DNA of 45,227 bases from an uncultured Verrucomicrobiota bacterium (GTDB taxonomy: Bacteria; Verrucomicrobiota; Verrucomicrobiia; Verrucomicrobiales; Verrucomicrobiaceae), in the NCBI GenBank assembly GCA_903854655.1, contig CAINXC010000652.1, positions 1 to 45,227 of the forward strand. The letters run 5' to 3'. Shown here piece by piece: positions 1-8,796 of this stretch. A program made the translations under genes and the position numbers. A model generated the notes under the pieces. It did not search any database. It was not told the DNA's origin and worked only from the letters and a program-made list of their open reading frames with translations. Positions within the stretch are counted from its first letter, which is position 1. Each line of letters begins with the position of its first letter.

Positions 1-530
1 AGCAGGTAATCCGTGCGGGCAAAGACATTGCTGGTGGTGGCGATGAAGTTCGCCTTGCCGAGCAGCTCAGGCACGTTGTCCACCCCGGCATCGGTCAAGG
101 ACTGGGCGCCATAGAACCAGCGGGCGCGTGGAAGGTCGGCGGCCATGACCTTGCCCTCGTCGTCGATCACTTCAAGACGGCCGCTGATGACTTGTTTGCC
201 CGGATTCGATGCTGCCAGGGCCGCGCAGGCCTCCAACCGGCGCGGCAGGAAACGGTCGTCGCTGTTGAGGATGTTGATCCAGTCGCAGCCCTCCCTGGCG
301 GCCCAGGCGATCAGCTCGTTGATGGTGTTGTGCGCGCCCTGATTGGGCCGCCCGTAGGACTGCACGCCCTGGGATTCGAAGCCTTTCACCACCGCGAGCG
401 AGTCGTCCTTGGAGCCGTCATCAATCGCAAGGATGAGGTCGGCCTTGCGGGTCTGGTCGAGCACGGACTGGATAGCTTCGCCGACGTATCGGGAGTGGTT
501 GTAAACGGGAATGATGACGGCGATGCGCAT
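1..530 (-). CDS. Glycosyltransferase family 2, partial (3' end outside the window)
   Basis: A GT-A fold inverting glycosyltransferase that would move a sugar from a nucleotide-sugar donor onto a cell-surface glycan. Reading the minus strand from the ATG at 528-530 gives MRIAVIIPVYNHSRYVGEAI, the classic GT2 start, then an IDDGSKDDS donor-binding stretch near residue 40 and an NSDDRF stretch near residue 95 that fits the metal-binding DXD position. The frame is open to base 1, so about 176 residues are visible and the C-terminus lies beyond the window edge. The nearby GT4 and epimerase genes (1.4-4.7 kb) fit a glycan locus. Acceptor and donor sugars cannot be told. Confidence 0.9.
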   Translation of the reverse strand, partial: MRIAVIIPVYNHSRYVGEAIQSVLDQTRKADLILAIDDGSKDDSLAVVKGFESQGVQSYGRPNQGAHNTINELIAWAAREGCDWINILNSDDRFLPRRLEACAALAASNPGKQVISGRLEVIDDEGKVMAADLPRARWFYGAQSLTDAGVDNVPELLGKANFIATTSNVFARTDYL

Positions 531-620
531 GGTTCAGACCCATGTTGTGCGGGTGAGGAAGAGGCGAATCAAGGCGTTATTTTACAGTCCAAGTGCGGCC
601 ACCTCGAGTTTCGAGGCTGG

Positions 621-1196
621 TCAAGGAAATGCACGCTGACCATCTGGAGGATAGGATCGGGCCAGTCCAGAGGACTTCAGCAGATGCCAGAAGCGCCTGC
701 CATCGTTTTGAGGAAGATAAATGTATTCAACAATGTTGCCCGCCCCACTCCCGATGACTCGAATGTCCGGATACCCATCGTTGTTGATGTCAGGAAATCG
801 CACGCACATCGATGATCCGGCGACAAAGGGGCCCTCAATCTCCTTCCCATTTTCTGTGTGGGTAAACTGAATCTCCTGCCATGTTTCGCTTCCGTTGCAG
901 CTGATGGTGTAGTGGATGTTTGCGGGATGGAGCCAGTGCCACACGCCCTCGTAGATCGCCAGAGAAGCGAAAATGACACCCGCAGCAAAAAAGCCAAGAG
1001 TTCCAATACGAAGCGCATTGTTTCGAACCGCCCAAACTCCTCGGCACAACGCCATGAATCCGACAACCAGGGACAAAGGGCCGCCAAGGAGCAGCGCGAA
1101 GAACACCCCCTCGGGTCCGCTATCTGCCGAGTCGATGGCAAAAATGTAGGCGGCGGCCAGCATGAGCAAGCCAGCCAGGACGACTGATTTAGGCAT
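621..1196 (-). CDS. Hypothetical membrane protein with a DxNxDG calcium-loop motif
   Basis: 191 residues from an ATG at 1194-1196. The first ~85 residues are very hydrophobic and look like three transmembrane helices (about 5-21, 31-50 and 65-82). The rest is a soluble domain containing FPDINNDGYPDIRV near residue 135, the Asp-rich loop seen in FG-GAP/VCBS-like calcium-binding repeats. I do not recognise the family and assign no function. It lies upstream of, and on the same strand as, the partial GT2, with a 90-bp gap. Two other long frames overlap it, but only this one has a membrane/soluble pattern that looks like a protein. Confidence 0.6.
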   Translation of the reverse strand: MPKSVVLAGLLMLAAAYIFAIDSADSGPEGVFFALLLGGPLSLVVGFMALCRGVWAVRNNALRIGTLGFFAAGVIFASLAIYEGVWHWLHPANIHYTISCNGSETWQEIQFTHTENGKEIEGPFVAGSSMCVRFPDINNDGYPDIRVIGSGAGNIVEYIYLPQNDGRRFWHLLKSSGLARSYPPDGQRAFP

Positions 1197-1381
1197 GGTG
1201 TTTGAACCTTCGCATCTGAAGAACGACTACGCCCTTCAGCAAACTGTCGCAACCCCTTCGAGAGAGGGGGGGTGGCTCAACCCCCATGCCTCGTTTCCAC
1301 GAAAGCTCCGGGTGCGGATGGAATCCCCGTTGCAGTGGGCGGGCAACCGGCTAACCAGTCGCGTCTCGCTTGCCCGACCTC

Positions 1382-1900
1382 ATGACCAGTGCCGCCACCA
1401 GCCCCCCGACCGCCGCCGTGTGGGCAATCTATGACCTGTCCCTTCCTGGAAGGGGAATGTGGCTGGGCAATGACCAGGGCGAGCTACGGGCTCTGGATGT
1501 GGTGGTCTTCGTCGCAGGCCAGCCGTCCTCGCAGGCGGATGTTTTCCTCGACGGGATTGAAATTGAGCGGCAGTGGCTGAAACAGGAGCGCTGGCGCGCC
1601 ACCTTGGAAGCGCTGCGCACGGAGCTTTCTTCGGCGGTGGATGGAGAAGTCTTCCTGCGGGCTGCGCGTCGGGCCGTGTGGCTGGCCGCGCGGGCTCGGG
1701 AAGGGGTGGCGCCGGGATTGATCTTTGGTGCTGGCGTGGCGGAATCGCTGGCCGCCTGGCTGGCCGCCAGACTGACTGGCATTCCATGCGCGGTCTCTCT
1801 TCAAGACGACACCCGCTGGACCACCAAGCTGGTGAGCCAGATTCGGGTTGAAGCGCTCGCCGTCCGCGATTCCTCCCTCACCCAATGCCTGAACGCATGA
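1382..1900 (+). CDS. Stand-alone GT-B N-terminal-like domain (glycosyltransferase fragment or accessory protein)
   Basis: 172 residues from the ATG at 1382 (a TTG at 1370 is the only in-frame alternative nearby). No catalytic C-terminal GT domain follows. The protein aligns almost end to end with residues ~420-566 of the next gene: AIYDLSLPGRG against AFYNLVAPGSG, RATLEALRTE against RARLEALHGE, AARRAVW against AARRSLW, and ESLAAWLAARLTGIP against EALVVWLLHHLTCRP. The last stretch also resembles the segment of WcaL-like GT4 enzymes where a glycan transferase N-domain reads 'HFA...A......GLPYSF'. My inference is a degenerate GT-B N-domain. Its stop overlaps the next start in an ATGA at 1897-1900, so the two are translationally coupled and probably work together. 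Confidence 0.6.
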   Translation: MTSAATSPPTAAVWAIYDLSLPGRGMWLGNDQGELRALDVVVFVAGQPSSQADVFLDGIEIERQWLKQERWRATLEALRTELSSAVDGEVFLRAARRAVWLAARAREGVAPGLIFGAGVAESLAAWLAARLTGIPCAVSLQDDTRWTTKLVSQIRVEALAVRDSSLTQCLNA

Positions 1901-3792
1901 GCGCGCCAATGCCCACCAAGCGCGGGAGACCGCGCCTCGCCTACCTGTTCAGCCGTTACCCGGTGATCTCGCAGACCTTCGTGGACAACGAAATCCTGGG
2001 TCTGGAAGCCGCAGGCTGGGAGGTGATCATCTGCTCGATCCACCCGCCTCGCGACGGCTTGCGGCACCCGCGCCTGAGCAGTCTGCGCGCGCCTGTCCTC
2101 TACGCACCGCCGCCGGAAGCAAGGAAGGGGATCGAAAATGACCTCATTGCCAAGGGCCGCTGGCCAAAGAAATTCATCGACAATCATGCGCGGGTGTTTG
2201 GCGAGGAGACGCGCCCGGAGCTGTCCTGCCGCAATGCCGCGCACTTCGCCGAGCTGCTTCCCCGCCTGGGCGTGGACCATGTGCACCTGCACTTCGCCAA
2301 CCGCGCCACCCATGCGGCGCTTATGCTCAAGGAGATGGCCGGGCTGCCCTACTCATTCACTCCGCAGGCGCAGGATTTCCTGGTGGACATCTCATCGCCT
2401 GAACTGCTCGGCGAGATGTGTCGGCAGGCCGAATTCGTCGTGGTGGCCTGCGCCTGGGCGCGCGATGAACTTCTGAAACTGGTGCCCGCCGTGGGCGGCA
2501 AGGTCAAACGCATCTACAACGGCATTGATCCGGCGCCGTACCCCCGTGCCCATCCCTCACCAGAGGCGGGCGTGTTGAAAATCGCCAGCGTGGGAAGGCT
2601 GATCGAGTTCAAAGGTTTTCATCACCTCATCGCCGCGATGGCACGGGTGCGTGAGCGTGGTGTCACCGTTCAACTGGACTTGATGGGCGACGGCCCCTGG
2701 CGTGAACGGTTGGAAAGCCAGGTGAAGGACCTGGGGCTGGCCGGGCAGGTGGTGTTCCACGGCTCCGTCAAGATCGACCAGATGCGCGAATGCTACGCCC
2801 GTGTGGATGCTTTTGTGCTGGCCTGCATTGCAGATTCGAAGGGGGCGATGGATGTCTTTCCCACCGTGATCACGGAAGCCATGCTTTCATGGCTGCCGGT
2901 GGTAAGCTGCCGCATCGCAGGGGTGCCGGAACAGGTCATTGATGGCGAAACCGGCTTTGTCGCCGAGCCGGGTGATGAGGCGGGCCTGGCGAACGCCCTC
3001 TACCGCCTGGCTACCGAGCCAGGGCTGGCGACGCGAATGGGCGAGGCAGGGCGGCAACGCGCCATGGAGCTTTTCGCGATCAACAGGACCCTGCCAATGC
3101 TGGAGGCGGAACTGGAGAAACAACCCGCCCGCCGCACCGCGCCGCCCGCCTCGCAGGTGGGAGCGTTCTACAACCTTGTCGCGCCCGGCAGCGGCGCACT
3201 GCTGGAAATGGAGCGCCAGGTGCTGCGCGAAAACCGGGCGCAGGTGTGGGTCGCCGGAGGCACGCTCACCCACAAGGAGGCAGACCGCTTTGCCCCGGCT
3301 GCGAGCGGGGCGTTCTGGCTGCCCGACGGCATGGCGCTGGAGGCCGAATGGCGGGCCCGGCCCCTGGAGCGCGCCCGCCTGGAAGCACTGCACGGCGAAG
3401 TGGCGCAGCTTGTGAGCGCCGAAGATTTCTTTGATGCCGCCCGCCGTTCCCTCTGGATCACCATGCAATCAACCCGGCTGGGCCTTCCCAAGCTGTGGTA
3501 TGCCCCTACCGAGGCTGAAGCTCTCGTCGTCTGGCTCCTGCACCACCTTACCTGCCGGCCTTTTGCCTTGGCGGCGGATGGCGGCTCAGAGCTGGCAAGG
3601 CACCTCGCCGGGCAGGCTGCTGCCAGCGCGCTCGCCGCCCCTTCAATCCATCCCCTCAAGCGCTCTCACCCCTGCACAAACGAGCCGCCAACAGGCCTGT
3701 TCAAGCGGGTTGCCATGGTGCAGGAATGGCGGAGGGGGCGTCAACAGGCGGCCCTTCGCACCTGGTTGCGGAAGGCTTTGTCAAAATCGTGA
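1897..3792 (+). CDS. Glycosyltransferase family 4 (WcaL-like) with an appended second N-domain-like module
   Basis: 631 residues from the ATG at 1897, which overlaps the preceding TGA. An ATG at 1885 would add four residues. Residues ~15-410 are a complete GT4 of the colanic-acid WcaL type: YLFSRYPVISQTFVDNEI at the start, a VHLHFANRATHAALMLKEMAGLPYSF-type acceptor region, KRIYNGID in the linker, and ITEAMLSWLPVVSCRIAGVPE in the donor-binding half. These enzymes use a nucleotide sugar with retention of configuration. Residues ~420-566 are a further module homologous to the whole upstream protein. The last ~65 residues are basic and of low complexity. Its 3' end overlaps the convergent SDR gene by 12 bp. 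Confidence 0.85.
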   Translation: MSAPMPTKRGRPRLAYLFSRYPVISQTFVDNEILGLEAAGWEVIICSIHPPRDGLRHPRLSSLRAPVLYAPPPEARKGIENDLIAKGRWPKKFIDNHARVFGEETRPELSCRNAAHFAELLPRLGVDHVHLHFANRATHAALMLKEMAGLPYSFTPQAQDFLVDISSPELLGEMCRQAEFVVVACAWARDELLKLVPAVGGKVKRIYNGIDPAPYPRAHPSPEAGVLKIASVGRLIEFKGFHHLIAAMARVRERGVTVQLDLMGDGPWRERLESQVKDLGLAGQVVFHGSVKIDQMRECYARVDAFVLACIADSKGAMDVFPTVITEAMLSWLPVVSCRIAGVPEQVIDGETGFVAEPGDEAGLANALYRLATEPGLATRMGEAGRQRAMELFAINRTLPMLEAELEKQPARRTAPPASQVGAFYNLVAPGSGALLEMERQVLRENRAQVWVAGGTLTHKEADRFAPAASGAFWLPDGMALEAEWRARPLERARLEALHGEVAQLVSAEDFFDAARRSLWITMQSTRLGLPKLWYAPTEAEALVVWLLHHLTCRPFALAADGGSELARHLAGQAAASALAAPSIHPLKRSHPCTNEPPTGLFKRVAMVQEWRRGRQQAALRTWLRKALSKS

Positions 3793-4662
3793 AACGCGCA
3801 TACGCGCCACCTCTCTGGCCACACCCTCTGCAATGCCCAGCATGGGCGCCCAGCCGGTTTGCTTGCGCAGAAGGCTGATGTCGAGCCGGTTGTCCATCAC
3901 ATCCCAGGCAGGTGCGTCCTTGACCTCCACCTGGAAATGCCTTCCCGTCTGGTCCTGCACCAGCCGCACCAGTTGGTCGAGCGAGGTGGCCGTGCCGCTG
4001 GCCACATTCACCACGCCGGTCATGCGGTGACCGATCACCTGCTTCAAAGCAGCGATGAAGTCATCGCGGTGAAGGTAGTCCTTCACAGAGTGCCCGCCCC
4101 ATTGCTGGAAACTGCCGCCTTCCAGCGCCGTCCACACCAGCCGCGCGACCACGCCCTGGCGGTCGGAGGGGCTGGAGGGGAGTGCATAGATGTTCGATGC
4201 CCGCACAATGCAGCACGGCAGGCCGGAAGCCTCAACAAGCGCCTCGGCCGCCAGCTTGCCCTTGGCATATTCACCCTGGGGATCTGGCAGGTCGGTCTCC
4301 CGGCTTGGCCTGCCTGGAGCCGGTCCGTAAACCGCTCCGGTGGACATGAAAACCAGCAATGGCGGGCGTGGATCGGCCTTCAACCGCCGAATCAGCCGCT
4401 CCATCAGCGGAAGGTCCACCTCGGCGGCCTGCTCAGGGCGTTCCTGGGCCACGGCGGGAACCGTGCTCCAGGCGCAATGGACCACCGCCGCCACCCCGAG
4501 CGGAGTTGAACCCGCAAGCACGTCGTCCAACCCGCGCATGTCATCGTCCTGGGTCCGCGAGCACACGTCGAGATGCCAGCCGGCCCTGCCAAGCTCTTCG
4601 CGGATCGCGGTGGCGACACGCCCTCGTCCTCCGGTCAGCAGCACATGCGGGTTTTTGTCCAT
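3781..4662 (-). CDS. NAD-dependent epimerase/dehydratase (extended SDR)
   Basis: 293 residues from the ATG at 4660-4662; a longer TTG start at 4698 is possible but adds nothing SDR-like. The dinucleotide-binding motif TGGRGRVA sits at residues 10-17, the STGAVYG strand near 107, and the catalytic pair Tyr132/Lys136 in EYAKGK. The VRASNIY and YLHRDDF segments are also typical. Family members epimerise, dehydrate or reduce nucleotide-sugar or similar substrates; the exact substrate is not evident. It converges on the GT4 gene, sharing 12 bp at the 3' ends, so it belongs to a separate transcript even though it fits the same glycan theme. Confidence 0.85.
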   Translation of the reverse strand: MDKNPHVLLTGGRGRVATAIREELGRAGWHLDVCSRTQDDDMRGLDDVLAGSTPLGVAAVVHCAWSTVPAVAQERPEQAAEVDLPLMERLIRRLKADPRPPLLVFMSTGAVYGPAPGRPSRETDLPDPQGEYAKGKLAAEALVEASGLPCCIVRASNIYALPSSPSDRQGVVARLVWTALEGGSFQQWGGHSVKDYLHRDDFIAALKQVIGHRMTGVVNVASGTATSLDQLVRLVQDQTGRHFQVEVKDAPAWDVMDNRLDISLLRKQTGWAPMLGIAEGVAREVARMRVSRF

Positions 4663-4803
4663 TCCTTGAGGGCTAGTGTGTGACGGCAACCCGGTCAACC
4701 GTCAAAGAAAAAGCTCCGCCCTTTCTGCGATGAGCGCAGCACCTGAAAAACACACGGGTTGCGTTCGCCCACCCCTGTGCTTGTTTGGAAGCCCCTACCT
4801 GTC

Positions 4804-5439
4804 ATGGCACATTCACCCTCCTCCAGTTCTGCAAGCGGTGGCTCCGTTTGGTCGCTTATCAACGTCCTGCTTGCCGCAGGTTTCACCGCAGTGACCCTGT
4901 TTCTGGGTGGCTCGTTCGTCTTGTCCGGCATTTCGGCCTCGATCAACAAAAATGCTCCAAAAGAAGCAGCCAAGGCATCCGCTGCGGCACCAGCATCTGC
5001 CGCAACAGCAGCACCTGCAACCCCCGCAGCGGCCTCAGCCGTGCCGTCCGGCCCTGCGCAGGAGCTGTCCCTCACTCCTGACCCGGTCAATCCGATGGCC
5101 TACGCCATCAAGCTTTTCAACGTGAAGGCGGGCCAGCCGGTGAAACTGACCTTCAACAACAAGGCTGCCGTGCCTCTGCCCCACAACGTCGTGGTGGGAA
5201 AAGCGGGTTCGAAAGACGCACTGATGGCTGCGGCGATGAAGATCATGACCGACCCGAATGGCATGGCCAAGGGTTTCGTCCCCGAGGACTGCCCTGACAT
5301 CATCGCTCACACGAAGCTGGTGCAGCCCGGGCAATCGGAAACGATCAGCTTCTCCTGCCCCAGCCCTGGTGAGTACCCTTACATGTGCATGTTCCCCGGT
5401 CACTCGGCCCTGATGAACGGAATTATCAAGGCAGAGTAG
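4804..5439 (+). CDS. Membrane-anchored cupredoxin (azurin/plastocyanin-like blue copper protein)
   Basis: 211 residues from the ATG at 4804; 15 more in-frame residues from a non-ATG codon at 4759 are unlikely. An uncleaved helix at residues ~16-43 anchors it, followed by an Ala/Pro-rich tether at ~52-86 and then a cupredoxin domain. The type 1 copper ligands can be placed by eye: His127 in PLPHN, Cys195 and His200 in MCMFPGH, and Met204 in SALM. CMFPGHSALMNG is very close to the azurin copper loop. It would shuttle electrons at the outer face of the cytoplasmic membrane. It precedes thioredoxin by 48 bp on the same strand. Confidence 0.9.
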   Translation: MAHSPSSSSASGGSVWSLINVLLAAGFTAVTLFLGGSFVLSGISASINKNAPKEAAKASAAAPASAATAAPATPAAASAVPSGPAQELSLTPDPVNPMAYAIKLFNVKAGQPVKLTFNNKAAVPLPHNVVVGKAGSKDALMAAAMKIMTDPNGMAKGFVPEDCPDIIAHTKLVQPGQSETISFSCPSPGEYPYMCMFPGHSALMNGIIKAE

Positions 5440-5487
5440 CCCTCCAGGGCCCCTGCTCGTATCCACTTATCAATCACTGTCCCCTCT

Positions 5488-5814
5488 ATGTCCGACAATC
5501 TTGTCACTCTCACCGAAGCGAATTTCCAGGATGAAATCGACAACTCCCTGGTCCCCGTCATTGTAGATTTCTGGGCGGAATGGTGCGGCCCTTGCCGCAT
5601 GCTGACGCCGATCCTCGAGGACCTGGCCAAAGACAAGGCCGGTGCCGTGAAAATCGGCAAGGTCAATGTGGACGAGAATCCCAACCTGAGCGCCAAGTAC
5701 AATGTGCGCAGCATTCCAATGCTTGCCTTCTTCAAGGGCGGCAAGCAGGTGGACACCGTCGTCGGCGTGCAGTCGAAGGATGCACTCAGCAAGCGCCTCG
5801 CCGCGCTGGCGTAA
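5488..5814 (+). CDS. trxA: Thioredoxin
   Basis: 108 residues, the normal length of TrxA. The active site WCGPC is at residues 32-36 (Cys33/Cys36) after the VIVDFWAE strand, and the cis-proline loop is RSIPM. It reduces cytoplasmic disulfides, recycled by thioredoxin reductase, which is not in this window. No signal peptide. A strong intrinsic terminator follows 33 bp after the stop codon, so the transcript ends here. Confidence 0.97.
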   Translation: MSDNLVTLTEANFQDEIDNSLVPVIVDFWAEWCGPCRMLTPILEDLAKDKAGAVKIGKVNVDENPNLSAKYNVRSIPMLAFFKGGKQVDTVVGVQSKDALSKRLAALA

Positions 5815-5847
5815 GCCCCCTTCAAGAATCAGTGCAGTTTTCTGCGG

Positions 5848-5879
5848 GCGCCGGGCTGCGAAGTCCGGCGCTTTTGTTT
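5848..5879 (+). terminator. Intrinsic terminator after trxA
   Basis: A 7-bp G/C stem, GCGCCGG at 5848-5854 and CCGGCGC at 5865-5871, encloses a 10-nt loop and is followed directly by TTTTGTTT. The position 33 bp after the trxA stop fits factor-independent termination on the plus strand. Confidence 0.85.
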
Positions 5880-5885
5880 GGGGTG

Positions 5886-5908
5886 GCTGGCGCCCGTAGA
5901 GCGCCAGC
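5886..5908. repeat. REP-like hairpin
   Basis: A perfect 8-bp inverted repeat, GCTGGCGC at 5886-5893 and GCGCCAGC at 5901-5908, with loop CCGTAGA. It lies between the trxA terminator and the amidase and has no T-run. It could be a REP-type extragenic palindrome or part of the amidase 5' region. Confidence 0.5.
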
Positions 5909-5974
5909 GTGCCCCCAACCCCCGCCAATCGACCTCTCCACACTTCGCAGGTGATTCCCGTCAGCACCCCGTCT

Positions 5975-7354
5975 ATGATCGCCGGCATGTGCCGAGAGCA
6001 TTCGCTATTTCATTCCGCCACCATCCTGGGCTCTGCCATGTGCCTGCTCGCCACCGGCGGCCTGTGCCAGACACCCCCTCCCGCCTCGGTTTCCCCTCCT
6101 GCCCCAGTGGCCCCGCCCGCAGCTCCGGCAGCGCCCACCCCGTCGCAGCTCTCACGCTTGAGCCCCCTCACGGAGGCTCCGCTCTGGGCGAAGCTGCAGG
6201 ATTTCTCCAAGACTCTCACGGCCGAGCAGTTCGACCACGCTTTCGACAATGTGTTTGCTGAAGCCCGCCACTTTCCGCCCCCATGGCAGCGGGATCAGGG
6301 CGGAATCACCGTGCCCACCGGAGCGATCGACGGCTCGTCCGTGCGCATCGATTTCCGACAGGCGGCGGACAAGCCGGTCGAACCGCCGCATTACTGGCAC
6401 AGGGCTTCCGAGTTGCTGCCCCTCGCCGGTCGCCCCGTGCTCAGCGACCTCCGCATCGCGCTCGACCCCGGCCACATCGGTGGTGCCTACGCAACCATGG
6501 AGGAGCGCTACCTGAGCTTCCATCCCGGCGAGTATATCGCCGAAGGGGAGCTAAGCCTGAAGGTCGCCCAGTTGCTCAAACCCCGTCTGGAAGCGCTCGG
6601 CGCCGTGGTTTTGATGGTGCGCGACTCGCTCGAACCTGTCACGACCTCCCGCCCTGCCGACAAGAAACCGGTGGCTGAAGCTGTTTTGCGCGAGCACGGG
6701 ATCAACCAGCCGAAGGACAGCTATGCGAGCGTGGTCGGTGATGAAAAGGTGCTGACTCTGCAATGGCAGGAGGAGAAAATGTTCTACCGTGAAAGCGAAA
6801 TTCGCGCGCGCGGCAGAAAGGTGAACGAACAACTGAAGCCAGACCTCGTGCTGTGCCTTCATTTCAACGCCGCCCCCTGGGGCAGCGCCACGCAACCGCA
6901 GTACTCCCCCGAAAACCATCTGCATGTGATGATCAATGGCTGCTATGCGGCGGAGGAACTGCAGCTTCAGGACGTCCGCTTTGAAATGCTTCAGCGGCTC
7001 TTCATGCGTGTGACCGACGAAGAACTGCCCCTCGCCGAGCAGGTCGCCGACGCCATGGCCAAGAGCACCGGCCTGCCGCCCTTCGTTTATACCACGCCCA
7101 ACGCACGACTCGCCGGGCCTTCGGGCTACGTGTATGCCCGGAACCTGCTGGCAAACCGCATCTATCAATGCCCGGTGGTCTATCTGGAGCCCTATGTGAT
7201 GAACAATGAAGAAACGTATCAACGCCTGCTCATGGGCGATTACGCCGGCAGCACGCTGTTCAAAGGCAGGCTGCGCACAAGCATCTTCGAGGACTACGTG
7301 CAGGGCATTGTTGACGGCCTCACCAACTACTATCACCTCAAGCGCAAGTCATGA
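5975..7354 (+). CDS. N-acetylmuramoyl-L-alanine amidase (Amidase_3), secreted
   Basis: 459 residues from the ATG at 5975 (a second ATG lies at 5987; a GTG at 5909 precedes the signal-like region and is less likely). The N-terminus is hydrophobic (ILGSAMCLLATGG), then a Pro/Ala-rich stretch, so it is exported. The amidase core starts near residue 158 with RIALDPGHIGG, a zinc-binding His, followed by EERYLSF and, further on, LVLCLHFNAAPWG with the second zinc His. Compared with ordinary AmiC-type domains (~180 residues) there are long inserts. It would cleave the lactyl-Ala bond of peptidoglycan. The stop overlaps the next start (ATGA at 7351-7354). Confidence 0.82.
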   Translation: MIAGMCREHSLFHSATILGSAMCLLATGGLCQTPPPASVSPPAPVAPPAAPAAPTPSQLSRLSPLTEAPLWAKLQDFSKTLTAEQFDHAFDNVFAEARHFPPPWQRDQGGITVPTGAIDGSSVRIDFRQAADKPVEPPHYWHRASELLPLAGRPVLSDLRIALDPGHIGGAYATMEERYLSFHPGEYIAEGELSLKVAQLLKPRLEALGAVVLMVRDSLEPVTTSRPADKKPVAEAVLREHGINQPKDSYASVVGDEKVLTLQWQEEKMFYRESEIRARGRKVNEQLKPDLVLCLHFNAAPWGSATQPQYSPENHLHVMINGCYAAEELQLQDVRFEMLQRLFMRVTDEELPLAEQVADAMAKSTGLPPFVYTTPNARLAGPSGYVYARNLLANRIYQCPVVYLEPYVMNNEETYQRLLMGDYAGSTLFKGRLRTSIFEDYVQGIVDGLTNYYHLKRKS

Positions 7355-8787
7355 TCCTCATCGCTGGTTGCGGCTACGTGGGGGAGCGCCTCGCGGACCT
7401 CTTGTGCGAAGCTGGTCAGAAGGTCTGCGGGCTCACGCACTCGCCGGCCTCGGCGGCCCGTCTGGCGGAAGTCAAACCATGGCGCGTACTCGCCTGCGAC
7501 ATCACTGATGCTGCAGCCGTGGCACAGGTGGCCCGGACCCTGGGTGCGGATGCCGTCGAAGCCGTTGTCCACTGCGCCAGCTCCAATCGCGGCGGTGCGG
7601 AAGTTTATCGGGCGGTGTATCTCGAAGGGATGGGCCATCTGGCTGAGGCATTCTCACAGGCCCGGCTGGTGTTCACCAGCAGCAGCAGCGTCTATGCACA
7701 GACCGACGGTTCCGTGGTCACGGAAGCCTCGCCGGCGGAGCCCGATCGTGAAACCGGCCGCCTGCTGCGCGCGACCGAGGAGCTGGTCCTGGCTCGCGGT
7801 GGCACGGTGGCGCGGCTGGCCGGCATCTATGGACCGGGGCGCAGCTTCCTTTTGAAGAACCTGCTGGAAGGCAACGCCACGATCGAAGGCAACGACGGTG
7901 AAGGTCGCAGCATCAATCAAATTCATCGCGATGACGCAGCGGGTGCAATCGCCCACCTTCTGCAGCACAAGCAGGCCGGCATCTTCAATGTGTGCGATGA
8001 CCAGCCCACCACGCAGCGCGAGTGCTTTTTGTGGCTCTGCCCCTTGTTCAATCTGCCACTGCCGCCGGTGACCCCGCCCAATCCTGATCGAAAACGCGGC
8101 TGGACGCACAAACGGGTGAGCAACGCCCGGCTGAAGGCTGCGGGCTGGAACCCCCGCCATCCTTCCTTCCAGTCCGCCATTGCTGGCGACCCGCTGCTCG
8201 TGCCCTCCATTCTTGAACAGGTGCAGGTGGAAACAGGCGGCATGCCGCGCAGCCCAAACATCGTGATCATCGGTCTCATGGGCTGCGGCAAGAGCAGTGT
8301 CGGGCGCATCGTGTCCAACATGATCGGATTCAGGCTTGTGGACACCGACACTCTGATTTGCGAGGAGGCGAAGTGCAGCATTCCGAAGATATTCGAGCGT
8401 GAAGGCGAAGCAGGCTTTCGACGCCGCGAGTCTGCGGCCCTGCGTTCGCTTCTCGGCACCCGTGGTCACGTAATCGCCACCGGCGGCGGCATCGTCACGC
8501 AGCCGCACAACCTGCCGCTGCTCAAGCACCTCGGATACGTCGTGTGGCTCGATGCCAGCGTCGCCACGCTGTATCGCCGCACCGTCGGCGGGCATGACCG
8601 CCCCCTCCTCAATGAGGAGGACCCCAAGGGCAAGCTCGAACGCCTCCTGGCCGCCCGCAAGGACCTCTACAAGGCCCTCGCCGACCAGCGCATCACCACC
8701 GACAACCTCACCTTGCAGGAAACCAGCTATGGCGTGGCGGAAAGCGCGAGGGTCTGGTTTGCCGCGTCTGCGAGCCGGGGATCGTAA
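7351..8787 (+). CDS. aroK: Fusion: NAD(P)-binding SDR domain + shikimate kinase
   Basis: 478 residues in one uninterrupted frame. Residues 1-~290 are an SDR of the YeeZ-like type: ILIAGCGYVGERLADLL at the N-terminus, FTSSSSVYAQ, VARLAGIYGPGRS and a QIHRDDAAG segment. Residues ~298-478 are a full-length shikimate kinase: Walker A GLMGCGKSS at 308-316, VDTDTLI, the shikimate-binding FRRRES, TGGGI, and the DRPLL lid. The kinase phosphorylates shikimate at the 3-hydroxyl in chorismate synthesis; the SDR substrate is unknown. An in-frame ATG at 8242 (codon 298) preceded by AGGTGG could also give a free kinase. The start overlaps the stop of the amidase gene. Confidence 0.88.
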   Translation: MILIAGCGYVGERLADLLCEAGQKVCGLTHSPASAARLAEVKPWRVLACDITDAAAVAQVARTLGADAVEAVVHCASSNRGGAEVYRAVYLEGMGHLAEAFSQARLVFTSSSSVYAQTDGSVVTEASPAEPDRETGRLLRATEELVLARGGTVARLAGIYGPGRSFLLKNLLEGNATIEGNDGEGRSINQIHRDDAAGAIAHLLQHKQAGIFNVCDDQPTTQRECFLWLCPLFNLPLPPVTPPNPDRKRGWTHKRVSNARLKAAGWNPRHPSFQSAIAGDPLLVPSILEQVQVETGGMPRSPNIVIIGLMGCGKSSVGRIVSNMIGFRLVDTDTLICEEAKCSIPKIFEREGEAGFRRRESAALRSLLGTRGHVIATGGGIVTQPHNLPLLKHLGYVVWLDASVATLYRRTVGGHDRPLLNEEDPKGKLERLLAARKDLYKALADQRITTDNLTLQETSYGVAESARVWFAASASRGS

Positions 8788-8796
8788 CCTGTGGCG

